Shown here piece by piece: positions 1 to 11,867 of a DNA stretch of 62,077 nt. The stretch's first letter is position 1, and each line of letters opens with the position of its first letter. The notes under the pieces are model-generated. The model did no database searches. It saw only the letters and a program-made list of their open reading frames with translations, and was not told the DNA's origin. The stretch covers positions 1 through 62,077 of the forward strand of contig JAATFX010000042.1 of the NCBI GenBank assembly GCA_015654925.1. Direction: 5' to 3'. A program made the translations under genes and the position numbers. Source of the DNA: Enterobacterales bacterium. Its GTDB lineage: Bacteria > Pseudomonadota > Gammaproteobacteria > Enterobacterales > Enterobacteriaceae.

Positions 1-2
1 AA

Positions 3-134
3 AAAAAAATCATTCCCGAACCAAAACTCCCTGTTTCCAATGACGAACTGATGCTCCTGCACGAGCAAATGAAACAGGAGCGTCAGGAGGCGCTGCTTGC
101 CGGCAATACCGATAAAGATTACGAGATCTTCTAA
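3..134 (+). CDS. 3' end of an unknown gene (partial)
   Basis: An open frame enters from the left edge and stops at TAA 132-134. About 43 C-terminal residues are visible, beginning Lys-Lys-Ile-Ile-Pro-Glu-Pro and ending Asp-Lys-Asp-Tyr-Glu-Ile-Phe. The tail is charged and Glu/Gln-rich (a Met-Lys-Gln-Glu-Arg-Gln-Glu stretch), which looks like an amphipathic helix. No family is recognised. The start and most of the protein lie outside the window, so no function is offered. The reading frame itself is inferred only from its openness to the edge and the protein-like composition; the 141-bp repeat region begins just after the stop. Confidence 0.45.
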   Translation, partial: KKIIPEPKLPVSNDELMLLHEQMKQERQEALLAGNTDKDYEIF

Positions 135-180
135 ACCCGCCTCCTATCATTGCTGCAAACCTTCAGACGCCGCACCCATT

Positions 181-499
181 GCAACGGAACCCATGCCAAC
201 CGGCGGGGAAGCGCGCCGTGGGGGGCGAAGCGGCCATGGTTTTCCTGGCCGCCGGAGCGCCCCCTGGCGCGGTAAACCCGCCGCCCACCGGTAGTGACGC
301 CAACCGGACTCCGTACCCACTGCAACGGAACCCATGCCAACCGGCGGGGAAGCGTGCCGTGGGGGTCGAAGCGGCCATGGTTTTCCTGGCCGCCGGAGCG
401 CCCCCTGGCACGGTAAACCCGCCGCCCACCGGTAGTGAAGCCAGCCGGACTCCGTACCCACTGCAACGGAACCCATGCCGATTGGCGCGGTAAACCCGC
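181..499. repeat. 141-bp tandem repeat, two full copies plus a truncated third
   Basis: The same sequence starts at 181, 322 and 463, a period of exactly 141 bp. Copies one and two differ at only a few positions. The third keeps its first ~17 bases and then jumps to the later segment that carries GCGCGGTAAACCCGCC, so its middle is deleted. Each full unit holds a long imperfect hairpin: in copy one GGGGGCG (221-227) and GCGGCCA (229-235) pair with TGGCCGC and CGCCCCC (258-264). Because 141 is divisible by three, several frames stay open on both strands; these are not taken as genes. The location is intergenic, between an unknown gene and efeU. Confidence 0.85.
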
Positions 500-627
500 C
501 GCACTCCGGCGCATAACCCGTTCAGCCCCAACCGGCGCACGCTACCTGCAATGCTAGCCTCTCCCAACCGCGGCACACCCGCGCCGGTTACAAATAGTCG
601 CAAATCTGCACTTGTGTTTATTGTTGC

Positions 628-646
628 CGTAATGATAATCAATATC
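628..646. promoter_or_regulatory. Fur box upstream of efeU
   Basis: The 19 bases starting CGTAATGATAATC match the classical Fur consensus (GATAATGATAATCATTATC) at 16 of 19 positions. The site lies 65 bp upstream of the efeU start, where iron-dependent repression of efeUOB would be expected. The match is direct; regulation by Fur is inferred. Confidence 0.8.
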
Positions 647-710
647 GTTTTAATTGACGTTTCTTTACTTTCTTTATCATTCGCTCCCACAGGTATTTAA
701 GGTGACGGCC

Positions 711-1541
711 ATGTTTGTGCCATTTCTGATTATGTTGCGCGAAGGTCTCGAAGCCGCGCTGATAGTCAGCCTGATCGCCGGTTATTTAAAAAAAACCGGC
801 CGCGGTCGCTGGCTGAAAGCGGTATGGGCGGGGGCAATCGGCGCCGCGCTGCTATGCCTGGTCCTGGGCATCGCCATCAACGAAACCACCGGCGAATTTC
901 CGCAAAAACAGCAGGAACTGTTTGAAGGGATCGTTGCGGTGCTGGCGGTAATCATCCTTACCTGGATGGTGTTCTGGATGCGCAAAATGTCCCGCTCGAT
1001 TAAGGCGCAGCTCGAAAACGCCATTGATCAGGCGTTAAGCAACAACCGCCGGCAGGGTTGGGCGCTGGTGGGCATGGTGTTTTTCGCCGTCGCCCGCGAG
1101 GGGCTGGAGTCGGTATTTTTCCTATTGGCGGCGTTTGAGCAAGATGTAGGCATCGCCGCGCCCATAGGCGCGATGCTGGGACTGGCATGCGCCATTGCGC
1201 TAGGCATGCTGATGTACTACGGCGGCATTCGCCTGCGCCTGGAGAAATTTTTTAAATGGACCAGCCTGTTTATTTTATTTGTTGCCGCCGGGCTGGCAGC
1301 CGGCGCCATTCGCGCCTTTCATGAAGCGGGATTATGGAACGGCTGGCAGAATATCGCCTTTGACCTAAGCCAGACGCTATCCACCCACTCGCTGTTCGGC
1401 ACCTTGCTGGAAGGATTACTCGGCTATCAGGAAGCGCCCACCGTCAGTGAAGTCACGGTGTACTTGCTTTATCTGGTGCCCGCATTGATTGTTTTTTTTC
1501 TGCCGCTCCGCGGCAGCCGGGCGGCTCGCCTCGCTGGATAA
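711..1541 (+). CDS. efeU: Ferrous iron permease EfeU
   Basis: Inner-membrane iron permease of the Ftr1/EfeU family, the channel of the EfeUOB low-pH ferrous uptake system. The protein is 276 aa, the usual length for E. coli EfeU, with about seven hydrophobic segments. The two family REGLE iron-binding motifs are at residues 10-14 and 129-133. The frame is open upstream to 654, but the ATG at 711 gives the family N-terminus (Met-Phe-Val-Pro-Phe-Leu-Ile-Met-Leu-Arg). It is the first gene of efeUOB, 40 bp before efeO and behind a Fur-box match. Unlike the broken copy of E. coli K-12 (ycdN), this one is intact. Confidence 0.96.
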   Translation: MFVPFLIMLREGLEAALIVSLIAGYLKKTGRGRWLKAVWAGAIGAALLCLVLGIAINETTGEFPQKQQELFEGIVAVLAVIILTWMVFWMRKMSRSIKAQLENAIDQALSNNRRQGWALVGMVFFAVAREGLESVFFLLAAFEQDVGIAAPIGAMLGLACAIALGMLMYYGGIRLRLEKFFKWTSLFILFVAAGLAAGAIRAFHEAGLWNGWQNIAFDLSQTLSTHSLFGTLLEGLLGYQEAPTVSEVTVYLLYLVPALIVFFLPLRGSRAARLAG

Positions 1542-1581
1542 ATTTTCCATTAAAACGTTCCACTATTCAGGGTAAAACACC

Positions 1582-2718
1582 ATGTCTACTACGCTACGCT
1601 CGCACCGTCTGCTTCCCCTGGCCTTGCTGGCAATGCCGGCTCTGTCGGCATTGTGCCTGCCGGCCATGGCGGCCGATATTCCCCAGGTAAAAATCTCCGT
1701 TAACGACAAACAATGCGATCCGATGGCATTGACCGTTAAGCCCGGCAAGACCCAGTTTATAATTCACAACGACAGCCAAAAAGGGCTGGAGTGGGAAATC
1801 TTAAAAGGCGTCATGGTAGTGGAAGAGCGTGAAAATGTCGCGCCCGGTTTTACCCAAAAAATGACCGCTACCCTGGAACCGGGCGAATATGACATGACCT
1901 GCGGCCTGCTCAGCAACCCTAAAGGCAAACTCACGGTATCGGCGGATGGCGGACAGACCGCCGCCAAACCCGATGCCATGGCGTTGGTCGGACCGATCGC
2001 CGACTATAAAGTGTATGTCTTGCAGCAGGTGGCGGAATTGGTAACGCATACCAAAACCTTTACCGATGCGGTGAAGAAGGGCGATTTAGCGACCGCGCAA
2101 AAACTTTTCGCCTCCACCCGCGTTTATTATGAGCGTATCGAACCCATCGCCGAACTGTTTTCGGATCTGGATGGCAGCATTGACGCCCGCGAAGACGATT
2201 TTGAACAAAAATCCGCCGATCCGAAATTTACCGGTTTCCACCGGCTGGAAAAAATTCTGTTCAGCGATAAAACCACCGCAGGCACCGCGCAGTTCGCCGA
2301 TCAACTGTATAAAGACACCCAGGATCTGCAAAAGCGTATCGCCGACCTGACTTTCCCGCCCAGCAAAGTGGTCGGCGGCGCCGCGGGCCTGATCGAAGAG
2401 GTGGCCTCCAGTAAAATCAGCGGTGAAGAAGACCGTTACAGCCGCAGCGATTTGTCGGACTTCCAGGCCAATATCGATGGTTCGCAAAAAATCGTTAACC
2501 TGCTGCGCCCGCTGCTGCAAAAAGCCAATGCGCCGCTGCTGGCCAAAATTGACGGCAACTTTGCCAAGGTGGACAGCGTACTGGCGAAATATCGCACAAA
2601 AGACGGGTTCGAGTCTTATGATAAGTTGACCGATGCGGATCGCGGCGCCCTGAAAGGGCCGATTACCGCTTTGGCGGAAGACCTGGCGCTGTTGCGCGGC
2701 GTATTGGGTTTAGATTAG
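1582..2718 (+). CDS. efeO: Periplasmic iron-uptake protein EfeO
   Basis: EfeO captures or delivers iron in the periplasm for EfeU. The 378-aa product begins with a signal peptide ending near Ala-Met-Ala-Ala (residues 28-31). A cupredoxin-like domain (about 32-120) holds Cys45 and Met105/Cys107 as possible metal ligands. The C-terminal M75-type helical domain carries the family motif His-Arg-Leu-Glu-Lys at 220-224. Length is close to E. coli EfeO (375 aa). It sits between efeU and efeB (13 bp to efeB), consistent with one transcript. Family assignment is firm; the exact chemistry of EfeO is still debated. Confidence 0.95.
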   Translation: MSTTLRSHRLLPLALLAMPALSALCLPAMAADIPQVKISVNDKQCDPMALTVKPGKTQFIIHNDSQKGLEWEILKGVMVVEERENVAPGFTQKMTATLEPGEYDMTCGLLSNPKGKLTVSADGGQTAAKPDAMALVGPIADYKVYVLQQVAELVTHTKTFTDAVKKGDLATAQKLFASTRVYYERIEPIAELFSDLDGSIDAREDDFEQKSADPKFTGFHRLEKILFSDKTTAGTAQFADQLYKDTQDLQKRIADLTFPPSKVVGGAAGLIEEVASSKISGEEDRYSRSDLSDFQANIDGSQKIVNLLRPLLQKANAPLLAKIDGNFAKVDSVLAKYRTKDGFESYDKLTDADRGALKGPITALAEDLALLRGVLGLD

Positions 2719-2731
2719 GACTCAGCGCATC

Positions 2732-4021
2732 ATGAGCAAAGATCAGGATAATCGAGGGGACGCGGCCGCGTCCCCATCCCGACGCCGCTGGTTGAAAGGG
2801 TTGGGAGCGGTCGGCGGCGCGCTGGCCCTGCGTGCCGGCGCGGCCGCGCCGGCCTCCGCCGAACCGCAGCCCGATTCCCCCGGCACGCTGCCCGCCGACG
2901 CCCGCTGGCAGCGCCAGCCGTTTTACGGTCCGCGCCAGTCCGGGATAACCACGCCGCAGCAGGCGGCCATGATGCTGGTGGCGTTTGACGTATTGGCCGG
3001 TGATAAAGACGACCTCAGGCGGCTGTTTCGCCTGCTGACCGCACGTATCGCTTTTCTGACCACCGGCGGACGGGCGCCGGCGGTGGACGAAAAATTGCCG
3101 CCGATGGATTCCGGTATTCTCGGGGAGCATATCGCCCCGGATAATCTCACTATTACCGTAGCGGTGGGAGACTCGCTGTTTGATTCGCGCTTTGGCCTGG
3201 CGGCGCAAAAGCCCCTCCGCTTGCAAAAAATGACCCGGTTTCCCAATGACGCGCTGGATGCCGATCTATGCCATGGCGATCTGCTGCTGCAAATTTGCGC
3301 CAACGGCAACGATACCGTCATCCATGCCCTGCGGGATGTCATCAAGCACACCCCGGACTTGCTCAGCGTACGCTGGAAAAGGGAAGGATTTATCCCGGCC
3401 CGCGCAGCGGGCAGCGCAGGGCGGGAGACCCCCATTAATCTGCTGGGATTTAAAGATGGCACCGGTAATCCCGATACCCACGACCAGGAATTGATGGATA
3501 AGGTGATTTGGGTCGGCGACGATGCGCAGGAGCCCGCCTGGGCGGTAAACGGCAGTTATCAGGCGGTGCGCATTATCCGCTTTCACGTCGAATCCTGGGA
3601 TCGCACGCCGCTGCACGAGCAGCAGACCATTTTCGGCCGCGACAAGCGCACCGGCGCGCCGCTGGGCATGCAACGGGAACATGACGTCCCGGATTACGGC
3701 CAGGACCCGGCGGGGAAGATCATCCCGCTGGACGCCCATATGCGCCTGGCGAATCCGCGTACGCCGCAAACCCAGCCGAATCTGCTGCTGCGCCGGGGCT
3801 ACAGCTATTCCCTGGGCGTTTCCCGCGCCGGGCAACTGGACATGGGGCTGCTGTTCGTTTGCTTCCAGCACGACCTGGAGCAAGGTTTCCTCACCGTGCA
3901 GCGGCGGCTCAACGGCGAGGCGCTGGAAGAGTATATTCAACCCATCGGCGGCGGCTACTTTTTTGCCCTGCCCGGCGTAGCGCAGCCGGACGGATATCTG
4001 GCGCAGGGACTGCTGGGATAA
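2732..4021 (+). CDS. efeB: Tat-exported DyP-type heme peroxidase EfeB
   Basis: Periplasmic dye-decolourising peroxidase of the efe system, thought to oxidise ferrous iron or handle heme-bound iron. The 429-aa protein starts with a twin-arginine signal (Ser-Arg-Arg-Arg-Trp-Leu at 16-21, then a hydrophobic stretch), fitting export of a cofactor-loaded enzyme. The DyP signature Gly-Phe-Lys-Asp-Gly-Thr-Gly-Asn, with its catalytic Asp, lies near residue 237, and the C-terminal heme-binding half is complete. E. coli EfeB is 423 aa. It is last in efeUOB, followed by a hairpin at 4052-4074. Confidence 0.96.
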   Translation: MSKDQDNRGDAAASPSRRRWLKGLGAVGGALALRAGAAAPASAEPQPDSPGTLPADARWQRQPFYGPRQSGITTPQQAAMMLVAFDVLAGDKDDLRRLFRLLTARIAFLTTGGRAPAVDEKLPPMDSGILGEHIAPDNLTITVAVGDSLFDSRFGLAAQKPLRLQKMTRFPNDALDADLCHGDLLLQICANGNDTVIHALRDVIKHTPDLLSVRWKREGFIPARAAGSAGRETPINLLGFKDGTGNPDTHDQELMDKVIWVGDDAQEPAWAVNGSYQAVRIIRFHVESWDRTPLHEQQTIFGRDKRTGAPLGMQREHDVPDYGQDPAGKIIPLDAHMRLANPRTPQTQPNLLLRRGYSYSLGVSRAGQLDMGLLFVCFQHDLEQGFLTVQRRLNGEALEEYIQPIGGGYFFALPGVAQPDGYLAQGLLG

Positions 4022-4051
4022 CGACGTTAACCCCGCGGTCGTTGATTTCCG

Positions 4052-4074
4052 ATAGCGGGCGTTAAACCCGCTAT
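4052..4074 (+). terminator. Hairpin after efeB
   Basis: ATAGCGGG and CCCGCTAT form a perfect 8-bp stem around a 7-nt loop, 31 bp after the efeB stop. No T-run follows, so a rho-independent terminator is possible but weak. Confidence 0.4.
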
Positions 4075-4375
4075 TGCCATAATCGTCCCGGCCTGACGTC
4101 GTCCCTGTCCTGAGCCCCCCATCTATCCCTCTCTTCCCGTTCCCCCCTTGCCGGCGACGCTTCTTTCTTTCGAGGATTGCCTTTAGCGGTGATGCGCGCG
4201 GATTTGACAAGTTGTTCATAAAATGTAAACGATAAGGTTGATCTGGGTTATGCAAATGCATAAAAAGAGGTTGCGTTCGTAGCCTTAAAGCGGTACATAT
4301 AGGCCGAAAAGGAGATCTGTATCCCATTTTTTATGGAAATGAGATTTTTTTGTGAACTAATAAGATGTCAATGTC

Positions 4376-4391
4376 ACACTAACATTAGTGT
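4376..4391. promoter_or_regulatory. Palindrome upstream of yejG
   Basis: ACACTAA-CA-TTAGTGT is a perfect 7-bp inverted repeat, 50 bp before the yejG start. It looks like a dimeric repressor or activator site. No known binding protein is recognised. The rest of the 4075-4440 gap is AT-rich with no gene visible. Confidence 0.4.
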
Positions 4392-4440
4392 AATGTGATA
4401 AAATTGTTATGGGTTGATGTAATTTACTCTGGGGACTGGC

Positions 4441-4785
4441 GTGACAAATTTACAGGTATCGGTAGTACATCGATTGCCGCAACATTATCGTTGGCTCCAT
4501 GGCTTCAGCGGCATTAAAGTTGAACCCATCGCCGCCTCGGAAAATGATGCCGATAATGAACTGATAGGCCTTACCCTGCTTAGTCATGAAGGGGATACGG
4601 CATGGCAGGTCATGGAAGAGCTGGCGCGTTCCCTGGTGGAAATCCAGGTTGCCTGCTCCGTGGTGGAATGCGAAGGGCAGCCTTGCCTGTTCTTACACCG
4701 CAATGATGAGTGCACCAGCCTGTGCCGGTTGAAAAACATCGGCGTGGCCATTGCCGAACCGGCCGCGGCCCCCTATTTTTCCTGA
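4441..4785 (+). CDS. yejG: YejG family protein
   Basis: Small conserved enterobacterial protein without an established function. At 114 aa it equals E. coli YejG in length and shares its N-terminal block (Leu-Gln-x-Ser-x-Val-His-Arg-Leu-Pro-Gln) and C-terminal block (Cys-Arg-Leu-Lys-Asn-x-Gly-Val-Ala-Ile-Ala-Glu-Pro). Four cysteines cluster in the last third. There is no signal peptide or membrane segment. The start is GTG, with TGGGGA 7-12 bp upstream; no ATG occurs nearby in frame. It converges on yejF, as in E. coli. Confidence 0.92.
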   Translation: MTNLQVSVVHRLPQHYRWLHGFSGIKVEPIAASENDADNELIGLTLLSHEGDTAWQVMEELARSLVEIQVACSVVECEGQPCLFLHRNDECTSLCRLKNIGVAIAEPAAAPYFS

Positions 4786-4819
4786 TGGCGCCCGCCGATC
4801 GCTTACGCGAAAATAGCCG

Positions 4820-6409
<1,590 letters not shown>

Positions 6410-6412
6410 GGT

Positions 6413-7438
6413 TTAATGCGCCTTACCGGGGTCGAAGGCGTCGCGCACCGCTTCGCCGATAAAAATCAGTAATGACAGTACCAGGGCCAGCATGACAAAC
6501 GCGGTAATGCCCAGCCAGGGCGCCTGGAGATTATTCTTACCCTCAAGTAATAAATTCCCCAGCGACGGCGAGCCGATGGGCAGCCCGAATCCCAGGAAAT
6601 CCAGCGAGGTCAGGGTGGTAATGGACCCGCAGAGAATAAACGGCAGAAAGGTCAGGGTGGCCACCATGGCGTTGGGCAGCATATGGCGCAGCATAATCAT
6701 CCGATCGCTGACCCCCATGGCCTGCGCCGCGCGGATATAATCGAAATTGCGGGTGCGCAGGAATTCCGCGCGCACCACGCCCACCAGGCTCATCCAGCCA
6801 AACAGCACGGTAATGCCCAACAGCCACCAGAAATCCGGCGGCACCACGCTTGATAACAAGATAATCAGAAACAGCGTCGGCATGCCCGACCATACCTCGA
6901 TAAACCGCTGTCCCCAGAGATCCAGGCGCCCGCCGTAGTAGCCTTGGGTGGCGCCGGCGATAATGCCGATCAGGCTCGATAGCACCGTCAGCGCCAGGCC
7001 AAACAGCATGGATAAGCGAAAACCGTAGAGCAAATTCGCCAGCACATCCTTGCCCGTGCTGTCGGTACCCAACCAGTTCTGCGCCGTGGGCGGCGAAGGG
7101 AAGGGGCGTTCGGTTGAAAAATTGATGGTGCGATAGTCGTAGCGCACCGGCGCCCACAGCGCCCAGCCGTGCGCGGCCAGCCTGTCGGCCAGATAGGGAT
7201 CGCGATAATCCGCCGCGGTGGCCAGTTCGCCGCCGAAAGTGGTTTCGCTATAATTAAACAGCAGCGGCGCGTAAAAACGCCCCTCATAGCGTATCAGCAG
7301 CGGTTTATCATTGGCCACCAGCTCCGAGCAAAGGCTCAGGATAAATAGCAGCAAAAATAGCCACAGCGACCAAAAACCGCGCCGGTTATGGCGAAAGCGC
7401 GCCCAGCGCGCCTGATTAGCCGGACTTGCCTGTTTCAT
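6413..7438 (-). CDS. yejE: Peptide ABC importer, permease YejE
   Basis: Inner-membrane permease of YejABEF, of the DppC/OppC type. The 341-aa product has an N-terminal membrane anchor (about 22-42), a periplasmic insert that includes [11 protein letters not shown], then five or so membrane segments. A binding-protein-dependent transport loop (Glu-x-x-Arg-x-x-x-Phe-Asp-Tyr-x-x-Ala-Ala-x-x-x-Gly) contacts the ATPase. The start overlaps the yejB stop by 4 bp (ATGA), implying translational coupling. Confidence 0.96.
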   Translation of the reverse strand: MKQASPANQARWARFRHNRRGFWSLWLFLLLFILSLCSELVANDKPLLIRYEGRFYAPLLFNYSETTFGGELATAADYRDPYLADRLAAHGWALWAPVRYDYRTINFSTERPFPSPPTAQNWLGTDSTGKDVLANLLYGFRLSMLFGLALTVLSSLIGIIAGATQGYYGGRLDLWGQRFIEVWSGMPTLFLIILLSSVVPPDFWWLLGITVLFGWMSLVGVVRAEFLRTRNFDYIRAAQAMGVSDRMIMLRHMLPNAMVATLTFLPFILCGSITTLTSLDFLGFGLPIGSPSLGNLLLEGKNNLQAPWLGITAFVMLALVLSLLIFIGEAVRDAFDPGKAH

Positions 7439-8529
7439 TGGCGGCCCTCGAAATTAATCCGGGGATCGACCAGCGTATAGGTCATATCGCTGAGGATATT
7501 GAGCAGCAGGCCAATCAGGGTAAAAATATATAAGGTGCCGAACATTACCGGGTAATCGCGCTGTAAAGTAGCGTCGTAGCCCAGCAGGCCCAGGCCGTTA
7601 AGGGAAAACATCACCTCGATCAGCAGCGATCCGGTAAAAAACATGCTGATAAAGGTGGCGGGAAAGCCGGCGATCACCAGCAGCATGGCGTTGCGAAACA
7701 CATGGCGATAGAGGATCTGGTTTTCAGACAGCCCTTTGGCGCGCGCGGTAATCACATATTGTTTGCGGATTTCATCGAGAAAGGCGTTTTTGGTCAGCAT
7801 GGTCAGCGTGGCGAAACCGCCGATCACCGTCGCCAGCACCGGCAGCGTGATATGCCACAGATAATCGGTGATTTTTTTATACCACGGCAGGCTGTCGAAA
7901 TGTCCCGACACCAGCCCGCGCAGCGGAAACCAGTCAAGATAGCTGCCGCCGGCGAACAGTACGATCAGCAAAATGGCGAATAAAAATGCCGGAATCGCAT
8001 AACCGATGATAATCAGCGTGCTGCTCCAGATGTCAAAGGCGCTGCCGCTGCTTACCGCTTTGCGTATCCCGAGCGGAATGGATACCAGGTAGATAATCAG
8101 CGTACTCCATAACCCCAGCGTAATGGAAACCGGCAGGCTTTCTTTAATCAGCTGCATCACGGTTGCGCCGCGAAACAGGCTGTCGCCGAAATCAAAACGC
8201 ACGTAGTTCCATAACATGGCGAAGTAGCGCTCGTGCAGGGGTTTATCAAAACCATAGCGCTTGGTGATCTCGGCGATCACTTCGGGGTCCAGCCCGCGGG
8301 AGCCGCGGTACTGGCTGTCGCCGATTTGGCCGCCGCGTAGCGTTTGCACCCGGGCGGCGGGGTCGGCGTGGCCGACGCTAAAACCGCTTTGCTGCCCCAT
8401 TTCAATATTGGCGATGGCCTGATCCACCGGCCCGCCTGGCGCGATTTGCACAATAAAAAAATTCAGCGTGATAATGGCCCATAACGTGGGTATCACCAGT
8501 AATAAACGACGTAGCAAATAGGGCAGCAA
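7435..8529 (-). CDS. yejB: Peptide ABC importer, permease YejB
   Basis: Inner-membrane permease of YejABEF, of the DppB/OppB type. The frame extends to 8622, which would run into yejA, so a later start was sought. TTG at 8529 is preceded by a strong GGAGG 4 bases upstream and gives [11 protein letters not shown], aligning with the E. coli N-terminus and giving exactly the E. coli length, 364 aa. No in-frame ATG fits. Typical features are a first membrane helix, the Gln-Ile-Ala-Pro-Gly-Gly-Pro segment and the Glu-x-Arg-Lys-Gln-Tyr-x-x-Thr-Ala-Arg-Ala-Lys-Gly coupling loop. The gap to yejA is 34 bp. Confidence 0.94.
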   Translation of the reverse strand: MLPYLLRRLLLVIPTLWAIITLNFFIVQIAPGGPVDQAIANIEMGQQSGFSVGHADPAARVQTLRGGQIGDSQYRGSRGLDPEVIAEITKRYGFDKPLHERYFAMLWNYVRFDFGDSLFRGATVMQLIKESLPVSITLGLWSTLIIYLVSIPLGIRKAVSSGSAFDIWSSTLIIIGYAIPAFLFAILLIVLFAGGSYLDWFPLRGLVSGHFDSLPWYKKITDYLWHITLPVLATVIGGFATLTMLTKNAFLDEIRKQYVITARAKGLSENQILYRHVFRNAMLLVIAGFPATFISMFFTGSLLIEVMFSLNGLGLLGYDATLQRDYPVMFGTLYIFTLIGLLLNILSDMTYTLVDPRINFEGRQ

Positions 8530-8563
8530 GCGGCCTCCAATGGTTAAGCGCGATAAATCCCGG

Positions 8564-10375
8564 TCAGCGTCGCTCGGCAGGCAATTTCGCCGCCCGGTTA
8601 ACGTCGTACCACCAACTGTCAAAACCCAGGGCGTACGTGGGCTTGATGGCCGGCATGGCGAATTTGTCCCAGTAGGCGAGCCGGGTTTGCTGGGAGAACC
8701 ACATCGGGATCATAAAATAGTTCCAGGTCAGCACCCGATCCAGCGCGCGGCCCAGCGGCAATAGCGCCTTTTCATTCCCCTGGTGGCGGACAATCTCGTT
8801 AATCAGATGATCGATGGCCGGATCTTTTACGCCGGGCCGGTTGTAGCTGGATTCCACATAGGCGGAACCCCAGGAGATTTGCAAATCGCCGCTGGGGTAG
8901 GGCGCCGCATTATAGGTGGAGGGCATCATATCGAAATCGCGCTTGCGCAGGCGGTTGGTGAATTGGGCGCTATCCACTTCGCGAATCGTCAGCTGAATGC
9001 CCAATCGCTGCAGGTTGTGCTGAAACGCCAGAATATAGTTGCTGCCGCCGCCGCCGCTCATCAGCATCATTTCAAACTGAAAAGGCTTGCCGGTTTTGCG
9101 GTTGACCAATTGCTGGTTTTTCAGCTCCCAGCCGGCCTGTTTTAGTAGATCCAGCGCCTTAAGCAGGTTTTTACGATCGTAACCGCTGCCGTTGGATACC
9201 GGCGGCTGATAGCGTCCGGTAAACACCTCCGGCGGTATCTGCCCTTTCAGGGGCGACAGCAGCGCCAGTTCCGCCGCGTCGGGGTAGTCCCTGGCCGCAT
9301 ACTCGGTATTGATAAAATAGCTGTTGACCCGCTGGTAGCCATGGTAAAACAGCGCCTTGTTCATCCATTCAAAATCAAAGGCCAGCGTCAGCGCTTCGCG
9401 CACCCGCCGGTCGGAAAACAGCGGGCGCTGGATGTTAAAGGCCAGCCAAGGGGTGTTGACCGGCGCATTGTTGGGGATTTCCTGCTTGATAATATAGGCG
9501 CGGTCGAAATTGCCGCCGTGATATTGGGTGGCCCAGAGCTTGGGCGAGCCTTCAATACGTAAATCAAAGGCGCCGGCTTTAAACGCTTCCAGGGCGACGT
9601 TGTCATCCAGATAATAATCGTAGCGGATGCTGTCGAAATTATTGCGTCCGCGGTTCACCGGCAGATTGGCCGCCCAGTAATCCCGCACCCTGGAGTAGGT
9701 GACATATTGCCCGGTGCGCCAGGCGGTGATGCGGTAGGGGCCGCTGGCCGGCGGCGGCGAGGCCAGCGGGTCGCCCAGCTTATGATGTTGCCAGTAGCTT
9801 TCCGGCATAATCGGCAACGTCAGCAAACCGAGCATCATCTCTTTGTCGGGCTTGGGGAATTCATAGCGTACCGTCAAGGGCGCAATGGCCTTGACCTTGA
9901 CGCCTTTATAATACAGCCGAAACTGCGGCACCCCTTCGGTCATGAATTTACCGAATGTGAAGGCCACGTCTTTGGCGGTGATCGGCTGGTGATTGTGATA
10001 ATGCGCCAGGGGATTGATGGCAATCTCCACCCAGGAGTAGTCCGCCGGATAACGGGCCGATTCCGCTACCAGGGGATAATAGCTGGCCATTTCATCATCC
10101 GAAGTGACGAACAGGCCGTCATAAAGCTGTTCGGTGCGCATGGCCGCGGTGCCCCGCAGGGCGAAACGGTTAAAGTTATCATAGGTGCCGATGGCCGCCA
10201 TGGTGACGGCGCCGCCCTTGGGCGCGGCCGGGTTAACATAGTCAAAGTGGCTGAAATCACTGGGGTATTTGGGTTCGCCCAATAGCGCAAATGCGTAGCC
10301 GTCATTAATGGTTTCGGCGCGCGGGCCGAGACAGACAGCGCTTAAAAGCAGCGCAATCCAAACACGTGGAAACAT
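8564..10375 (-). CDS. yejA: Periplasmic peptide-binding protein YejA
   Basis: Substrate-binding component of the YejABEF importer (SBP family 5). The 603-aa product (E. coli 604) begins with a signal peptide, Met-Phe-Pro-Arg-Val-Trp then a hydrophobic stretch ending Gly-Pro-Arg-Ala near residue 21. The family-5 start of the mature protein ([13 protein letters not shown]) is clear. It heads yejABEF. E. coli carries rtn/pdeN between this gene and mepS; here that place holds only about 400 bp of non-coding sequence. Confidence 0.95.
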   Translation of the reverse strand: MFPRVWIALLLSAVCLGPRAETINDGYAFALLGEPKYPSDFSHFDYVNPAAPKGGAVTMAAIGTYDNFNRFALRGTAAMRTEQLYDGLFVTSDDEMASYYPLVAESARYPADYSWVEIAINPLAHYHNHQPITAKDVAFTFGKFMTEGVPQFRLYYKGVKVKAIAPLTVRYEFPKPDKEMMLGLLTLPIMPESYWQHHKLGDPLASPPPASGPYRITAWRTGQYVTYSRVRDYWAANLPVNRGRNNFDSIRYDYYLDDNVALEAFKAGAFDLRIEGSPKLWATQYHGGNFDRAYIIKQEIPNNAPVNTPWLAFNIQRPLFSDRRVREALTLAFDFEWMNKALFYHGYQRVNSYFINTEYAARDYPDAAELALLSPLKGQIPPEVFTGRYQPPVSNGSGYDRKNLLKALDLLKQAGWELKNQQLVNRKTGKPFQFEMMLMSGGGGSNYILAFQHNLQRLGIQLTIREVDSAQFTNRLRKRDFDMMPSTYNAAPYPSGDLQISWGSAYVESSYNRPGVKDPAIDHLINEIVRHQGNEKALLPLGRALDRVLTWNYFMIPMWFSQQTRLAYWDKFAMPAIKPTYALGFDSWWYDVNRAAKLPAERR

Positions 10376-10769
10376 CAGGTTACGCTCCTGCGGTGATGCT
10401 TGACTGTGGCTTTAACAAAGCCGGTAATGAGTCTGTGTTAGAGGTTCTATTATAGAGGCTTAACTTAAAGCTATTAACGGTTTTTTCTATATTAATGTCA
10501 AAACTATCAAAGTAACCTATCCGATCCGGCCCCTGGACGCTGGCGCCGCCATTGTACATAAACCCACCGATTGCCAACCGTGGGCGCGCTAATGGGCCGC
10601 AAATATATCCGGCTTATCCGGCCTTCACCGCGGCATGCAGGAGAAATATGTTAATAAGATGAGGGGAATTATGTTGATTTAGATCGAAATCCATTGGCTG
10701 GAATAGTGAGCAAAGTCGATTAATTATTATTAAGCTAAAAATAAGATATACAAATCTTTAATTCTGATT
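10376..10769. other. Intergenic region upstream of yejA
   Basis: About 390 bp with no credible gene. The 10616-10770 part is AT-rich and should hold the yejA promoter. Open frames here are short and match nothing. This is the position of rtn/pdeN in E. coli, and no remnant of that gene is visible. Confidence 0.5.
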
Positions 10770-10803
10770 AAAAAAAAGCCACCTTATCAGGCGGCCTTTT
10801 TTA
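10770..10803 (-). terminator. Rho-independent terminator of mepS
   Basis: Read on the minus strand: an A-run, a stem GGCCGCC / GGTGGC(T) around TGATAA with one G-T wobble, then seven T's. It is placed 57 bp after the mepS stop and has the proper T-tract in the mepS direction. Confidence 0.85.
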
Positions 10804-10859
10804 TCTCGTTCGGCATTTGGGACGTTTACTGAATAATCTATTTTATCGCTCAGCAACTA

Positions 10860-11462
10860 CTAGCTATTACGATTATGCGCGGCGGCCAGGGAACCGTGTG
10901 AACCGCTGGTCAATACCCGTCGCGCTTCCCGGTAGCGTTTTTTCCAGTAGTCTTCACTCAGGCTGGAAATCATCACGCCGCTGGTGGTGGAGGCATGGAC
11001 GAATTGATCGTTGCCCAGGTAAATACCCACATGACGCCCGGTGGAGCCCGCATGGAACAAGACTAAATCACCCGGCCGCAGCTTGGCGCGCTGGATTTTT
11101 GAGCCCATGCCCTGCTGTTCGCTGGTGGAACGGGGCAAATCAAGGCCGAACTGCTCGCGGAAGGTCGTCTGAACAAAACCTGAACAGTCGATACCCCGTT
11201 TGGTGCTGCCGCCTAGGCGATATCTCACGCCTTTCCATACGGCATACTGATCCATAATTTTAGTTTTAATATCTACATTACGGACCATATCTTCGAATTG
11301 ATCCTGAGAGGCTTGCAGTAAAAAATCACTTTTATCGTTGACTGCATGCATCTCAGCTGTTTGTTGACTGCCATGAGAACTACAGGCGGAAAGCAAAACC
11401 GCTACCGCCACTGCGGGGATGAACCGCAGCACATATCTCAAAATAGGTTGAGATTTGACCAT
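10860..11462 (-). CDS. mepS: Murein DD-endopeptidase MepS (Spr)
   Basis: Outer-membrane lipoprotein that cuts D-Ala-mDAP cross-links so that peptidoglycan can expand. The 200-aa product has a lipobox Leu-Leu-Ser-Ala-Cys with lipidated Cys27. The NlpC/P60 domain follows with catalytic Cys93 (Gly-Ile-Asp-Cys-Ser-Gly-Phe), His144 (Arg-His-Val-Gly-Ile-Tyr) and His156. E. coli MepS is 188 aa and has the same catalytic order. Its own terminator lies downstream and a long promoter region upstream. It sits next to lpxT, as in E. coli. Confidence 0.95.
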   Translation of the reverse strand: MVKSQPILRYVLRFIPAVAVAVLLSACSSHGSQQTAEMHAVNDKSDFLLQASQDQFEDMVRNVDIKTKIMDQYAVWKGVRYRLGGSTKRGIDCSGFVQTTFREQFGLDLPRSTSEQQGMGSKIQRAKLRPGDLVLFHAGSTGRHVGIYLGNDQFVHASTTSGVMISSLSEDYWKKRYREARRVLTSGSHGSLAAAHNRNS

Positions 11463-11867
11463 TATAAGTGTTATCCCTTAAAGTCCTTAGCGACGATGCC
11501 GCTATAAAATGCCAAACGAACCGAGAATAATGCGCTAATACCAATTGACCAACTGTTATTCCTGCGTTGTGTGCAATCACTCACACATTTTTATTTGCGG
11601 GATAATATCAGCGTAGAAGTACAGCGAAATCGAGATTACCGTAATGAATAAGGGAAAGCGAGGTTTTTTATCGACTATTTTATAACTTTTGGTGATGTAG
11701 AAAGTTATTAAAAGTTAGGTAAAGAATTGGATCAAAACGTCACGCATTCTCCACACAATGGCGGCAGGTGGGGATGGCCGATACCGAGGCGCGTGGATTT
11801 CGCCGCGCCGTGGCCCAATCGGCGCCGCCGATCGGCCGGCCCCGGCCCCGGCCGCCATAGATAATTC
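11463..11867. other. Intergenic region between mepS and lpxT
   Basis: About 405 bp. The mepS-proximal part (11580-11740) is AT-rich and promoter-like. The lpxT-proximal part is very GC-rich, with a GGCGCG/CGCGCC hairpin at 11788-11809 that could end lpxT transcription. No gene is seen. Confidence 0.5.

Noticed and set aside
181..499. Possible CRISPR array
   Set aside because: Units are contiguous 141-bp tandem copies without distinct spacers, and there are no cas genes.
97..690. Several open frames on both strands across the 141-bp repeat
   Set aside because: They exist because the repeat length is a multiple of three; the sequences are Arg/Pro/Gly-rich, mutually overlapping and lack ribosome-binding sites.
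2606..2620. GGTTCGAGTC resembling a tRNA T-arm
   Set aside because: It is inside efeO coding sequence and no acceptor, D or anticodon stems surround it; no tRNA was found in the window.
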